NCBI RefSeq assembly: GCF_001898575.1
Contig: NZ_MKUD01000010.1
Span: 423,110-487,109 of the forward strand
DNA: 64,000 nt
Direction: 5' to 3'
Source of the DNA: Spirosoma sp. 48-14
GTDB lineage: Bacteria; Bacteroidota; Bacteroidia; Cytophagales; Spirosomataceae
The notes beneath the pieces are model-generated. The model was not told the DNA's origin and made no database searches. It saw nothing but the letters and a program-made list of their open reading frames with translations. Every line of letters starts with the position of its first letter. Within the stretch, counting starts at the first letter, position 1. Below are positions 26,840 to 36,533 of this stretch, piece after piece. Position numbers and translations under genes: made by a program.

Positions 26840-28198
26840 ATGCTCATTCGCAATCGCCTGACAATCATTTTTACGCTGCTGGCAATGGCTATTCAGATCA
26901 CGCTGTCCTTGCTGGTCTGGTATTTTTATTCACTGTATCGTCAGGAAGAGTTTTACAGTCGGCTGGAAGGGAAAGCCCGTGTGGCCGGTCGGGTGCTGAT
27001 CTCCCGACGGCATCTGCATGATGACTTTTTTAAGAACATGGTGCGGACCGATTTACTGACAATTGTAGAGGAGCAGATCAGTATTTTCGATCAACGACAC
27101 AATCTGGTATTTACCAACCGAACCTTAAAAGAATCGGATTATTACAAAGAAAAAATTCCCCTGCTGGCAACCAACTCCCTGTTTGAGTTTAAGATTGGCC
27201 ACCTTGAGTCTATCGTAATTCCGTATAAGGATCGAGGCCAAACGTTCTATATTTTCGCGTCCGGGTACGACCGTATTGGGTTTGCCAAACTGGGGGCCTT
27301 ACAGGAAATTCTGTTACTGGCTAACCTGCTGGGTTTTGCACTTATCGTACTGGCTGGATGGTATTTTTCGGGTAGGGTGTTAAAGCCTATTTCGCAGATC
27401 GTGGATGAAGTTGAGCAGATTACGGCCACGCATTTGCATAAACGCGTACATGAAGGGAATCAGCGCGATGAAATTGCGCAACTGGCCATGACCTTTAACC
27501 AGATGCTCTTCCGATTGGAGGATGCCTTTGTTTCCCAGCGTAGTTTTGTTTCTCACGCATCTCACGAACTCCGAACGCCCTTAACCAACACGTTGGGCAC
27601 GCTGGAAACGTCACTTCGATACGACCAGAACCCGGCCGACTGGCGGGAAAGTATGGAGGTGGCTATTGAAGAACTTAAGAAAGTAATCGCCCTGACGAAT
27701 GGGCTGCTTGGCTTAGCCAAGGTAACTGATGGCCCCGTTCCCCTTGCGACCGTTCAGGTTGATGACTGTCTGCTTACAGCCATCAGTCAGGTGCAAGTCA
27801 AATATCCGGGGCGAACTATTCCACTTCAATTCAAGGACATCGGAGACGATGGAGCGTTTACGGTTAAAGGAAATACCATGCTGCTAACCACCGTGTTTCT
27901 GAATGTGCTGGATAATGCCTGTAAATATTCCAGCGAGGCAGTCGATGTTGAATTGCAGGCCAAAGATGGCCAGATTAGTATATTCGTAACCGACCGGGGG
28001 CGAGGTATTTCTGAAAGTGATATAACCCATATTTTCGATCCGCTTTACCGGGGTAAAAATGTAGAGGGCATACCAGGATACGGTATTGGGCTGGCGGTAA
28101 CGCAAAAAATTATTGACTTACACCAGGGCAGTCTTCAGATACATTCCATTATGACTCAGGGAACGTCTGTTACGATACGATTACCAAGTCCGATCTAA
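26840..28198 (+). CDS. HAMP-containing sensor histidine kinase
   Basis: A 452-residue inner-membrane kinase. One span at about 7-30, a periplasmic domain of about 120 residues, a second span near 150-178, HAMP (VLKPISQIVDEVEQI), the H box SHASHELRTPLTNT, N box NVLDNACKYS, G1 DRGRGISESD, and G2 GYGIGLAVTQKIID. It is the partner of the regulator at 26106. The ligand is presumably sensed in the periplasmic loop, which carries no Met/His-rich metal motif that I can see. A short hairpin lies 25 bp after the stop. Confidence 0.92.
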   Translation: MLIRNRLTIIFTLLAMAIQITLSLLVWYFYSLYRQEEFYSRLEGKARVAGRVLISRRHLHDDFFKNMVRTDLLTIVEEQISIFDQRHNLVFTNRTLKESDYYKEKIPLLATNSLFEFKIGHLESIVIPYKDRGQTFYIFASGYDRIGFAKLGALQEILLLANLLGFALIVLAGWYFSGRVLKPISQIVDEVEQITATHLHKRVHEGNQRDEIAQLAMTFNQMLFRLEDAFVSQRSFVSHASHELRTPLTNTLGTLETSLRYDQNPADWRESMEVAIEELKKVIALTNGLLGLAKVTDGPVPLATVQVDDCLLTAISQVQVKYPGRTIPLQFKDIGDDGAFTVKGNTMLLTTVFLNVLDNACKYSSEAVDVELQAKDGQISIFVTDRGRGISESDITHIFDPLYRGKNVEGIPGYGIGLAVTQKIIDLHQGSLQIHSIMTQGTSVTIRLPSPI

Positions 28199-28533
28199 TC
28201 GTTACTACGGAGCATGATTTTATCTGTAAGAAGGTTGCTTACAGACTTAGTCGTAACGGACAAGGCTATTTTCAAGGTATATATCCTGAAATTTGTAGTA
28301 AGAAGTTAAATTATTCCTTTAATCTCGTTTTAATCTAGTTAAAGCCAATCGCTTAAGTTTAATCAAAATGTAGGCTCATTAAAATATAAAATAGTATTTA
28401 TTGGATATAATAGTTTGATTTAGTCCAAAATATGGGGTTGAGATTATAATCTTTCCAATAGTTTTTAATTTCACTCTCATACCGTTTTAATGTTGGCTTG
28501 CTTCATTTGTGTAGCTCAACGCATAAATAAGCT
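28199..28533. other. AT-rich interval
   Basis: About 335 bp of strikingly AT-rich sequence between the kinase and the small coiled-coil gene. It holds the hairpin at 28223 and presumably the pump promoter and operator region. I could not assign a convincing -33/-7 pair. Confidence 0.45.
28223..28245 (+). terminator. Short hairpin after the kinase gene
   Basis: TCTGTAAG pairs with CTTACAGA (8 bp, 7-nt loop), 25 bp beyond the stop. No T tract follows, so termination is only inferred. Confidence 0.4.
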
Positions 28534-28824
28534 ATGCAACGCCGGTATTTCCCATCCATTTTGCTTTACGGTCTTGGCCTGGCACTGGCCCTTTCGCTGG
28601 TGTATAATGGGGTCCTGCTGTATGAGCAAAATCACCTGCGGAATACCTACGAATACGAATTGACCAATTCTATTCATCCGTTGGACCGTGTTGACTGGCA
28701 ACAGCAACTCCTGGAATGCAAACGATCTAACCAGCAGAAAGACAGCCTGATTCGTCAGCTTGAACAGGCTCCCAACGCCCCACCCAATAAAGTTGCCACC
28801 GTTCGACATACTTTATCAAAATAA
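28534..28824 (+). CDS. Small membrane-anchored coiled-coil protein
   Basis: A 96-residue protein: basic start, one span at about 7-27, then a heptad-like helix (about 45-75, QQQLLECKRSNQQKDSLIRQ) and a Pro-rich tail. I do not recognise a family. Its place between the two-component pair and the RND operon, in the same direction, suggests a link to pump assembly or signalling, but the 144 bp to the adaptor leave independent transcription open. It could also be an unrelated small membrane protein. Confidence 0.55.
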   Translation: MQRRYFPSILLYGLGLALALSLVYNGVLLYEQNHLRNTYEYELTNSIHPLDRVDWQQQLLECKRSNQQKDSLIRQLEQAPNAPPNKVATVRHTLSK

Positions 28825-28968
28825 AAAGTGTGTCAAGTTAAACCCATCAACGCAGGCTACCGACCGCTCGTGACTATAATACGCTAAACGGTTTTATTAA
28901 GTAAACAGCCAATCCGCGTGATCGATACCCACCTTAAAAAAACTGTCATTTACGTGTAAAGAAAGATT

Positions 28969-30060
28969 ATGAAGAATAGAATTTTCGCGCTCACGCTGAT
29001 GAGCTTAGTTGTATTGCTGGGGCATACAAGCTGTTCACACAAAGAAGAAGAGAAGGAAGAGGAAACCAAATTTTCGGTTACCAGTCCATTGCAAAGAGAC
29101 ACGACGATCACCAATCAATACGTGTGTCAGATTCGATCGATCCAGCACATCGAATTACGGGCTCTGGAAAAAGGCTATCTCCAGAAGATCTTCGTAGACG
29201 AAGGGCAGTATGTGAAAAAAGGACAACTTATGTTCCAGATTCTGCCTATTCAATACCAGGCTGAACTACAGAAGGCCGAAGCCGAAGCCAATTTCGTCGG
29301 GGTTGAGTTCCGAAACACAAAAGCCCTGGCCGACAGTAACATTGTTTCGAAAAATGAACTGGCGCTGGCAAAAGCAAAACTCGACAAGGCAAACGCGGAG
29401 GTATCGTTAGCCAAAGTGCACTTGGGCTTTACGGAGGTAAGAGCACCGTTCGATGGCATCATGGACCACTTCCAGGTACGATTGGGGAGCCTGGTCGATG
29501 AGGGTGATTTGCTGACGACGCTTTCAGACAACAGCCAGATGTGGGTGTATTTCAATGTGCCGGAAGCCGAGTACCTGAATTATAAAACCCATGCTCAACA
29601 GGAAAACCTGAACCATGTAAATCTGCTCATGGCCAACAACCAGGTGTTCAACCGTCCAGGAGCCGTTCAGACCATTGAAGCCGATTTCAACAATGAGACG
29701 GGGAACATTGCCTTCCGGGCTACTTTCCCAAACCCCAACGGTTTATTGCGGCACGGCGAGACGGGCAATATCCTCATGACCCTACCCCTGAAAAACGCGC
29801 TCATTATTCCGCAGAAGTCAACCTTCGAGGTTCTGGAAAAGAAATATGTCTATGTAATCGATAAAGACAACAAAGTTCGATCAAGAGAAATCGGAATAGC
29901 TGCCGAACTACCACACATCTTCGTGGTTAAATCGGGGCTGAAAAAAGACGACAAGATTCTTCTGGAAGGCTTACGGCAGGTACGGGAAAATCAAAAGATA
30001 GCATACAAATTCGTTCAGCCTGAGTCCGTTATTTCTCATCTGGAATTATATGCCGAATAA
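28969..30060 (+). CDS. RND efflux periplasmic adaptor (membrane-fusion lipoprotein)
   Basis: A 363-residue HlyD/AcrA-type adaptor. It has a lipoprotein-like leader ending in HTSC followed by an acidic run (KEEEKEEE). Then come the biotinyl-lipoyl strand GYLQKIFVDEGQYVKKGQLMFQI, an alpha-hairpin (about 85-145, KAEAEANFVG and AKAKLDKANAEVSLAK), the return lipoyl strand VRAPFDGIMDHFQVRLGSLVDEGDLLTTL, a beta-barrel, and the membrane-proximal domain. It bridges the inner-membrane pump to the outer-membrane channel. It is the first gene of a tight three-gene operon (25 bp to the pump). The acidic residues after the Cys are a common Bacteroidota lipoprotein feature. Confidence 0.93.
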   Translation: MKNRIFALTLMSLVVLLGHTSCSHKEEEKEEETKFSVTSPLQRDTTITNQYVCQIRSIQHIELRALEKGYLQKIFVDEGQYVKKGQLMFQILPIQYQAELQKAEAEANFVGVEFRNTKALADSNIVSKNELALAKAKLDKANAEVSLAKVHLGFTEVRAPFDGIMDHFQVRLGSLVDEGDLLTTLSDNSQMWVYFNVPEAEYLNYKTHAQQENLNHVNLLMANNQVFNRPGAVQTIEADFNNETGNIAFRATFPNPNGLLRHGETGNILMTLPLKNALIIPQKSTFEVLEKKYVYVIDKDNKVRSREIGIAAELPHIFVVKSGLKKDDKILLEGLRQVRENQKIAYKFVQPESVISHLELYAE

Positions 30061-30085
30061 CCAGCAACACTAAAAACCAGAAGAC

Positions 30086-33000
30086 ATGTTTAGTAAATTC
30101 ATACGAAGACCCGTATTCGCTATAGTGATATCGGTAATGATCGTCTTCATAGGTGTATTGGCTATTAAGAAATTACCGATTTCTCAGTTTCCTGATATTG
30201 CGCCTACCACTGTAAACATATTCATTGCCTATCCTGGGTCCAGTGCCGACGTATTGGTGAAATCCACGCTGATTACGCTGGAACAGGCCATCAACGGGGT
30301 GCAGGACATGCGGTATATAGCCACCGATGCGACCAGCGCCGGTGAAGCTACCCTGCGGATCATTTTTGAGCCTGGTACTGACCCGAACGATGCCGTTATC
30401 CGGGTGAAAACCAGGGTTGACCAGGTAATGCCGCTTTTGCCTGAACTGGTACAGCGGGAAGGGGTTATTATTACACCGATTCAGCCCAGTATGCTGATGT
30501 ACGTCAATCTCTATTCGAAGGAAAAGAGCATGGACGAAAAATTCCTGTTCAACTACGCTACCGTTAAGATGATCCCTGAAATTCAGCGGACTCGTGGTGT
30601 GGCGCGGGCGCAGATCCTGGGTAGCCGTCGGTATGCCATGCGGGTATGGCTGAATCCAGAGCGTATGCGGGCTTACAACATCTCGGTGGAAGAAGTGATG
30701 AAGGCCATTGGCGAGCAAAGTATCATTGGTCGACCGGGTCGGATTGGCCAAAGCTCCGGTATTGCCGCTCAATCGCTGGAATATGTACTTACCTACAAAG
30801 GGAGGTATAACAAGCCGGAAGAGTATGAGGGGATTATTATTCGGGCCAACTCACAGGGCGAAAGCATCCACTTACGAGACATTGCCAAGGTAGAGCTGGG
30901 TAGTGAATTCTTCGACATTTATTCGAACCTGGATGGCAAGGCCTCAGCCGCTATTGTGTTGCGGCAGAACTACGGTAGTAATGCCAGCGACGTAATTGAA
31001 GAAGTGAAAAAGAAACTGGAGGTGATGAAAACGTCGTTCCCTCCGGGCATGGATTACCAAATCAGCTACGACGTATCGAACTTCCTGGATGCGTCGATCG
31101 AGCAGGTAATTGACACCCTGCGCGATGCGTTTATCCTGGTGGCTCTGGTGGTGTTTATCTTCCTGGGCGACTGGCGTTCTACCCTGATTCCGATTCTGGC
31201 GGTGCCGGTATCGCTGGTGGGGGCCTTCTTTGTGATCCAGGCGTTTGGGCTCTCCATTAACCTGATTACGCTCTTTGCCCTCGTACTGGCTATCGGGATT
31301 GTGGTCGATGATGCCATTGTGGTGGTGGAAGCGGTGCACGCCAAGATGGAGGAAAAGCCGCACCTGACGCCCTTTGGTGCCGTCAGGCAAGTATTGGGTG
31401 AGATCAGTGGCGCTATTATCGCCATTACCCTGGTGATGGTGTCGGTATTCCTGCCAATCTCCTTTATGTCAGGTCCGGTTGGTACATTCTACCGACAGTT
31501 CTCGATTACGATGGCTAGTTCCATTGTGATTTCGGCCCTCATCGCGCTGACGCTTACGCCGGTGTTGTGCGCCATGCTGCTGAAAAATCATCACGGTCAC
31601 GCGAAGAAGAAGAACCTGTTTACCCGAGCGCTCGACAGCTTCAACAGTGGCTTTGAAAAGATGACGGGTCGCTACGTAAGTCTGTTGAAATTGATCGTTA
31701 ATCGCCGGGTCGTCACCTTCCTGGTTCTGGCCGCATTCTGTTTAGGAATTGCCTATGAGAACCAGATTCTGCCAGCAGGCTTTATCCCGAACGAAGACCA
31801 GAGTACGATTTACGGGATTATCCAGACCCCTCCGGGTTCGACACTGGAAAAAACTAATGAAGTATCCCGACGACTTCAGAAAATATGTGAAGAGGTTCCG
31901 GGTATTGAGTCGGTATCGTCACTAGCTGGTTATGAGATCATGACGGAAGGACGGGGTTCCAATGCCGGTACCTGTCTGATCAACCTGAAGCCCTGGGGCG
32001 ATCGGGATAAGAACGTGAAGGAAATCATGGAGGAACTGGAGGCCAAATCAAAAGGATTAGGCGCGACAGTCGAATTCTTCGAGCCACCAGCCATTCCTGG
32101 TTTCGGTACATCGGGTGGTTTTTCAATGCGTCTGCTGGATAAAAACACGGATACCGACTACCACCTGTTCGATAAAATCCAGAAAGAGTTCATGGATAAC
32201 CTGGCTAAACGGAAAGAGCTGACCGCTTTGTTCTCGTTCTTTGCCGCCAACTATCCACAGTACGAACTGGAAATCGACAACAACCTGGCCATGCAGAAAG
32301 GTGTATCGATCGGAAAAGCGATGGATAACCTCAACATCATGATCGGTAGTACCTACGAACAGGGCTTTATCAAGTTCAACCAGTTCTTCAAAGTATACGT
32401 ACAGGCCGACCCGAGTTTCCGCCGGTTGCCATCCGATCTGTTAAAGCTGTTCGTGAAAAACGAAGCAGGCGAAATGGTGCCTTACTCGTCGTTCATGACC
32501 TTGAAAAAAGGACAAGGACCAAACGAGATCACCCGGTTCAACCTGTATAATTCGGCGGCTATTCAGGGGCAACCTGCTAAAGGGTATACCACGGCCGAAG
32601 CCATCGCAGCCATTCGGGAAGTAGCGGCCAAGACGTTGCCCAAAGGGTATGACATCGCCTTCGAGGGGTTGTCGTACGATGAGTCGATTCGTGGTAACGA
32701 AACCTTGTATGTGTTCCTGATTGTGGTGGCCTTCGTGTACCTGGTACTAGCCGCTCAGTATGAGAGCTTTATCATTCCACTGGCTGTACTGACCTCATTG
32801 CCCGTCGGTATCTTTGGTTCATTCTTCCTGTTGAAAGCCATGGGGCTGGAAAACAACATCTATGCCCAGATCGGTCTGATCATGCTGGTGGGGCTGCTCG
32901 GTAAGAACGCCGTACTGATTGTAGAGTTTGCCGTTCAGAAACGGCAGCAGGGCGAAACCATTCTTAATGCAGCCATTGAAGGGGCTAAGGTTCGTTTCCG

Positions 33001-33289
33001 ACCGATTCTGATGACATCCTTCGCCTTCGTGGCCGGTCTGATCCCGCTGATTCTGGCCAAGGGAGCAGGCGCTATTGGTAACCGTACCATTGGTGCGTCG
33101 GCTATGGGTGGCATGGTATTCGGAACCGTTTTCGGGGTTATCATCATCCCCGGCCTGTACTACATCTTTGGTAATCTGGCGGATGGCCGTAAGATGATTA
33201 AGGATGAAGAGGATGATTCGTTAACCGAAAATCTGGTTCATTCAGTCGATAAGTTTCCCCAACCTGAAGAAAGCGAAGTAAATGACTAA
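30086..33289 (+). CDS. RND efflux transporter, HAE1/AcrB type
   Basis: A 1067-residue inner-membrane proton-driven pump of normal family length with the two-fold repeated layout: N-terminal span, large periplasmic loop, six spans, second loop, six spans. Diagnostic: KLPISQFPDIAPTTVNI at the start, the TM4 proton-relay acids in GIVVDDAIVVVEAVH, QAFGLSINLITLFALVL, and the second-half LVGLLGKNAVLIVEFA. This sequence is of the hydrophobic-drug (HAE1) subgroup rather than CusA, since TM4 has DD and no metal-relay Met cluster was seen. Its stop overlaps the outer-membrane gene by 8 bp, so they are translationally coupled. Confidence 0.95.
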   Translation: MFSKFIRRPVFAIVISVMIVFIGVLAIKKLPISQFPDIAPTTVNIFIAYPGSSADVLVKSTLITLEQAINGVQDMRYIATDATSAGEATLRIIFEPGTDPNDAVIRVKTRVDQVMPLLPELVQREGVIITPIQPSMLMYVNLYSKEKSMDEKFLFNYATVKMIPEIQRTRGVARAQILGSRRYAMRVWLNPERMRAYNISVEEVMKAIGEQSIIGRPGRIGQSSGIAAQSLEYVLTYKGRYNKPEEYEGIIIRANSQGESIHLRDIAKVELGSEFFDIYSNLDGKASAAIVLRQNYGSNASDVIEEVKKKLEVMKTSFPPGMDYQISYDVSNFLDASIEQVIDTLRDAFILVALVVFIFLGDWRSTLIPILAVPVSLVGAFFVIQAFGLSINLITLFALVLAIGIVVDDAIVVVEAVHAKMEEKPHLTPFGAVRQVLGEISGAIIAITLVMVSVFLPISFMSGPVGTFYRQFSITMASSIVISALIALTLTPVLCAMLLKNHHGHAKKKNLFTRALDSFNSGFEKMTGRYVSLLKLIVNRRVVTFLVLAAFCLGIAYENQILPAGFIPNEDQSTIYGIIQTPPGSTLEKTNEVSRRLQKICEEVPGIESVSSLAGYEIMTEGRGSNAGTCLINLKPWGDRDKNVKEIMEELEAKSKGLGATVEFFEPPAIPGFGTSGGFSMRLLDKNTDTDYHLFDKIQKEFMDNLAKRKELTALFSFFAANYPQYELEIDNNLAMQKGVSIGKAMDNLNIMIGSTYEQGFIKFNQFFKVYVQADPSFRRLPSDLLKLFVKNEAGEMVPYSSFMTLKKGQGPNEITRFNLYNSAAIQGQPAKGYTTAEAIAAIREVAAKTLPKGYDIAFEGLSYDESIRGNETLYVFLIVVAFVYLVLAAQYESFIIPLAVLTSLPVGIFGSFFLLKAMGLENNIYAQIGLIMLVGLLGKNAVLIVEFAVQKRQQGETILNAAIEGAKVRFRPILMTSFAFVAGLIPLILAKGAGAIGNRTIGASAMGGMVFGTVFGVIIIPGLYYIFGNLADGRKMIKDEEDDSLTENLVHSVDKFPQPEESEVND

Positions 33290-34715
33290 TAAACGAATAT
33301 GGAGTTGCTTCGGGATTTTGTTCTCTATCCTGATCATCTCGTCCTGCACTACACCTCGTCTGGTTACAAAAACAGAAAATAAATCAGTACCTGCGAGCTA
33401 TAATGGCTCGCAGGATTCCACCAACTCGGGTAAGAAGCCCTGGAAAGAGTATTTCACGGACCCTTATCTGACGGCCCTGATCGATTCGGCCCTGTATAAT
33501 AACCAGGAACTGAACATCACGTTACAGGAAATTCAGATTGCCAACAACGAAGTACTCGCCAGAGCGGGGGCTTATCGGCCTTTCGTTAGCCTGGGTGGTG
33601 GTGCCGGTGCCGACAAGGTGTCCCGCTACACGAGTCAGGGAGCAGCCGATGAGGTGTCGGAAATTAAACCGGGTGTACCAACGCCAGCCGTTTTGCCAAA
33701 TTTCTACTTTGGGGCTACGGCCAGTTGGGAGATCGATATCTGGCACAAACTACGGAATGCGAAGAAAGCAGCCGTATCCAGCTATCTGGCGTCGATCGAA
33801 GGGAAGAATTTTCAGGTTACCAATCTGGTTGCCGAAATTGCCAATTCCTACTATGAACTGCTGGCCCTGGATAACCAGCTCGACATCATTCAGCGAAACA
33901 TTGTTATTCTGAACAATGCGTTGGGGATTACCAAACAGGAAAAAGAAGCGGCTAAAGTAACCGAACTGGCCGTTCGTCGATTCGAGGCTGAGGTTGCCAA
34001 AACGGTAAGTCTCCAGTACGAGATACAGCAGCGAATTGTAGAAACCGAAAACCGGATCAACTTCCTGGTCGGTCGGTTTCCGCAGCACGTGCAACGTGAT
34101 CCGCAGATATTTGCCAATCTGACTCCTTCTCTGATTCAGGCTGGGTTGCCTTCGCAGTTGCTCGCCAATCGGCCCGATATCAAACAGGCGGAATGGAATC
34201 TGGAAGCGAACAAACTGAGTGTTGCGGCAGCGAAAGCCAATTTTTATCCGTCGCTGACACTTCGGGGCTTTCTGGGAATCATGGCGTACAACCCTCTCTA
34301 TCTGGTCTATACGCCCGAAGCGCTGGTTGCTTCACTGGTTGGCGATATGATTGGGCCTGTCGTGAATAAAAACGAGATCACAGCCACGTATCGGAGCGCT
34401 AATGCCAAGCAAATTCAGTCGGTTTACAACTACGAGAAGACCGTTCTGAATGCCTATATCGAAGTGGTCAACCAGTTGTCGAACATCGATAACCTGCAAA
34501 AAAAGTACGATTCGAAAAATAACCAGGTGCAGGCCCTTACGCAATCGACCAACATATCGCTCAAGTTGTTTACGTCTGCCAGAGCGGATTACATGGAAGT
34601 TCTGCTAACACAACGGGATGTACTGGAAGCGCGTATGGAACTGATCGAAACCCGGAAACAGCAAATGAATGCCCAGATTAATGCCTATCGGGCGCTGGGT
34701 GGTGGCTGGAAATAA
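33282..34715 (+). CDS. TolC-family outer-membrane efflux lipoprotein
   Basis: A 477-residue protein with a lipobox (IISSC) and the duplicated helix-barrel repeats of OEP/NodT-type channels: LTALIDSALYNNQELNITLQEI in the first half, and LLANRPDIKQAEWNLEANKLSVAAAKANFYPSLTLRGFLG in the second, ending RALGGGWK. It is the outer-membrane exit duct of the RND pump, and overlaps the pump's last codons by 8 bp. A long perfect hairpin 15 bp downstream closes the operon. Confidence 0.93.
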   Translation: MTNKRIWSCFGILFSILIISSCTTPRLVTKTENKSVPASYNGSQDSTNSGKKPWKEYFTDPYLTALIDSALYNNQELNITLQEIQIANNEVLARAGAYRPFVSLGGGAGADKVSRYTSQGAADEVSEIKPGVPTPAVLPNFYFGATASWEIDIWHKLRNAKKAAVSSYLASIEGKNFQVTNLVAEIANSYYELLALDNQLDIIQRNIVILNNALGITKQEKEAAKVTELAVRRFEAEVAKTVSLQYEIQQRIVETENRINFLVGRFPQHVQRDPQIFANLTPSLIQAGLPSQLLANRPDIKQAEWNLEANKLSVAAAKANFYPSLTLRGFLGIMAYNPLYLVYTPEALVASLVGDMIGPVVNKNEITATYRSANAKQIQSVYNYEKTVLNAYIEVVNQLSNIDNLQKKYDSKNNQVQALTQSTNISLKLFTSARADYMEVLLTQRDVLEARMELIETRKQQMNAQINAYRALGGGWK

Positions 34716-34730
34716 GCAAAGCGGTAACGC

Positions 34731-34786
34731 CTACATAAGCACAAAAGCCAGTTGACAGAAGTCGACTGGCTTTTGTGCTTATGTAG
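34731..34786. terminator. Very long perfect hairpin after the efflux operon
   Basis: A 26-bp stem: 22 perfect base pairs from the arm CTACATAAGCACAAAAGCCA-GT, then four more (one G-T), closed by AGAA. It lies 15 bp after the stop. No T tract follows. It can fold in either direction, and is either a bidirectional terminator or a dispersed palindrome. Confidence 0.6.
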
Positions 34787-34846
34787 TTCTGGATAAAGAA
34801 TTCACGCTTCCGCAATACATTAATAAGTTGTTTGCGTTCGTGAGGG

Positions 34847-34947
34847 CAGGTTCTTATAACCTGACCCGTGAGTTTTCTCAAAACCGAGCCAGACGAACCG
34901 TTCGGTTTTGAGAAACCTTACTAAGGGCAGATTCTCAAATCTGCCCT
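34847..34947. repeat. Cluster of three hairpins between convergent operons
   Basis: Three stem-loops in 100 bp. CAGGTT/AACCTG lies at 34847-34863. TTTCTCAAAACCGA/TCGGTTTTGAGAAA (14 bp) lies at 34874-34915. AGGGCAGATT/AATCTGCCCT (10 bp, 4-nt loop) lies at 34924-34947. The first and third share a GGGCAG(G/A)TT theme. They separate the plus-strand efflux operon from the minus-strand catabolic block and look REP-like. Confidence 0.55.
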
Positions 34948-35004
34948 CACCCTAAATGGAAAAAAGCCGTAAAATGACTAAATGGACAACTTCTAGCGAT
35001 TGCC

Positions 35005-36528
35005 CTAATGGCTGGCTAGCCTCGTTTTAGTTTGTTTTATAGCCGTCAATAAATCGGTCAATTCCTGGACTTTCTCGGGGTTCTGCTGGTAAAGATTCGT
35101 TGTTTCGAGCTGATCGGTGGCCAGATTGTAGAGCTGACCAACGGGCTCGCCGGGTTTCGGCTTAACTTCTTTGGGTTCGGTGAAGCCGCCAGAACCTATC
35201 CCTTCAATCAGTTTCCAATCGCCTTTACGAATGGCATAAAAGCCAATGGATGAGCTATGTACTACGGCGGGTTGGTTCGGCACCTGTTTGGCTTTGCCCT
35301 GCAATACCGGAAGGATGCTATAACTGTCTTCTGGCGCAACGTTGGCCTTGGTGGTACCGAGGATGTCTGTGCAGGTAGCCATCAGATTGGCCAGTGTTGT
35401 TGTGGCGGCACTGACAGTTCCGGGCTTCACTTTGCCGGGCCAACGCACAATAAACGGAATCCGGTGCCCACCCTCGAAAGCGTCGCCCTTCATGCCCCGA
35501 AACTCACCGGCTGCCCGGTGGTTAAACTGCTTCACGAAGTTTTCGCGCCAGTAGGGACCGTTATCGCTGGCAAAAATGACGATGGTGTTTTCGGCCAATC
35601 CTGAGGATTCCAATGTGCGTAATACCTCGCCGACTGCCGCATCAACCTGCTGTACAAAGTCGCCGTATTCACCGGCTTTCGACTTTCTGTTATACTCTTT
35701 TTTAGGCACCCAGGGCGTATGCGGTGCGGCAAAAGGCAGGTACAAAAAGAAGGGTTTGGAAGCCGTTTGCCGCTTCAGGAACGCGTTGGCTTTCTGGACA
35801 AACGTGGGCAGTACCTCTTGAAAATCGAACGACGGCGACATTTTGCCTTCTCGCCAGAACGGCCCCGTATAACCCGACTCTAATTTGTTGCCGTTGGTAT
35901 ACCCCGTGGGTTGCTCGGTTAGCTTTTGATTTTCGAGGTAGCAGTAGGGGGGCATATCGAGCGAGGCTGGCAAAATGTAGGAATAGTCGAAGCCGACGGT
36001 ATTCGGCCCTTGCGTTGGCTTCTGCGAGAAGTCGATCACGGCGGTATCCATTTCGGTTTTGATACCGTAGTTTTCGGTAGCCAGCAACTGTTCATTCCCT
36101 TTTTTCGGAACCCAGTCGAGCCCTAAATGCCATTTACCAACCACGCCAGTTTGATAGCCATTCTGTTTCAGGAACGAGGCTACTGTAGCGCGGTCGTTTT
36201 CGATCAGGGTTCGGCTGTAGCCGCGCAATACACCCACAGGTAGGCGACTGCGCCAGGGGTATCGGCCTGTCAGGATTGCGTAGCGGGTTGGTGTACAGAC
36301 CGACGAAGGGGAGTGTGCATCCGTGAACCGCATTCCCTGAGCGGCTAGTTTGTCGATGTTGGGCGTAGCGATTTGGCCGGCAGGATTATAAGCCGATACG
36401 TCACCATAGCCGAGGTCATCGGCCAGGATGTAGAGAATGTTGGGCGGTTGCTTCTTTTCGGGCCGAGTTGTCAGGGCCAGCGAAAGCAACACAGCCGCAA
36501 GGCAGGTAAGTTTAGCAAGAGTCTTCAT
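35005..36528 (-). CDS. Secreted arylsulfatase (formylglycine sulfatase, S1 family)
   Basis: A 507-residue enzyme from ATG 36528, where a signal-like leader starts (MKTLAKLTCLAAVLLSLALT). The ATG at 36567 would add 13 residues and is less likely. Diagnostic: ILYILADDLGYGD (metal Asp pair), CTPTRYAILTG with the Cys that is converted to formylglycine, GKWHLG, and FASDNGPYW. It hydrolyses a sulfate ester on a glycan or aryl substrate in the periplasm and needs a maturase encoded elsewhere. It lies at the downstream end of the minus-strand block, about 105 bp after the Gfo/Idh gene. Confidence 0.92.
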   Translation of the reverse strand: MKTLAKLTCLAAVLLSLALTTRPEKKQPPNILYILADDLGYGDVSAYNPAGQIATPNIDKLAAQGMRFTDAHSPSSVCTPTRYAILTGRYPWRSRLPVGVLRGYSRTLIENDRATVASFLKQNGYQTGVVGKWHLGLDWVPKKGNEQLLATENYGIKTEMDTAVIDFSQKPTQGPNTVGFDYSYILPASLDMPPYCYLENQKLTEQPTGYTNGNKLESGYTGPFWREGKMSPSFDFQEVLPTFVQKANAFLKRQTASKPFFLYLPFAAPHTPWVPKKEYNRKSKAGEYGDFVQQVDAAVGEVLRTLESSGLAENTIVIFASDNGPYWRENFVKQFNHRAAGEFRGMKGDAFEGGHRIPFIVRWPGKVKPGTVSAATTTLANLMATCTDILGTTKANVAPEDSYSILPVLQGKAKQVPNQPAVVHSSSIGFYAIRKGDWKLIEGIGSGGFTEPKEVKPKPGEPVGQLYNLATDQLETTNLYQQNPEKVQELTDLLTAIKQTKTRLASH

Positions 36529-36533
36529 TGTTT

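Noticed and set aside
26840..34715. CusA-type copper/silver efflux system
   Set aside because: No Met-rich relay or metal-binding histidines were seen in the kinase or pump; the pump resembles the drug-type HAE1 subgroup.
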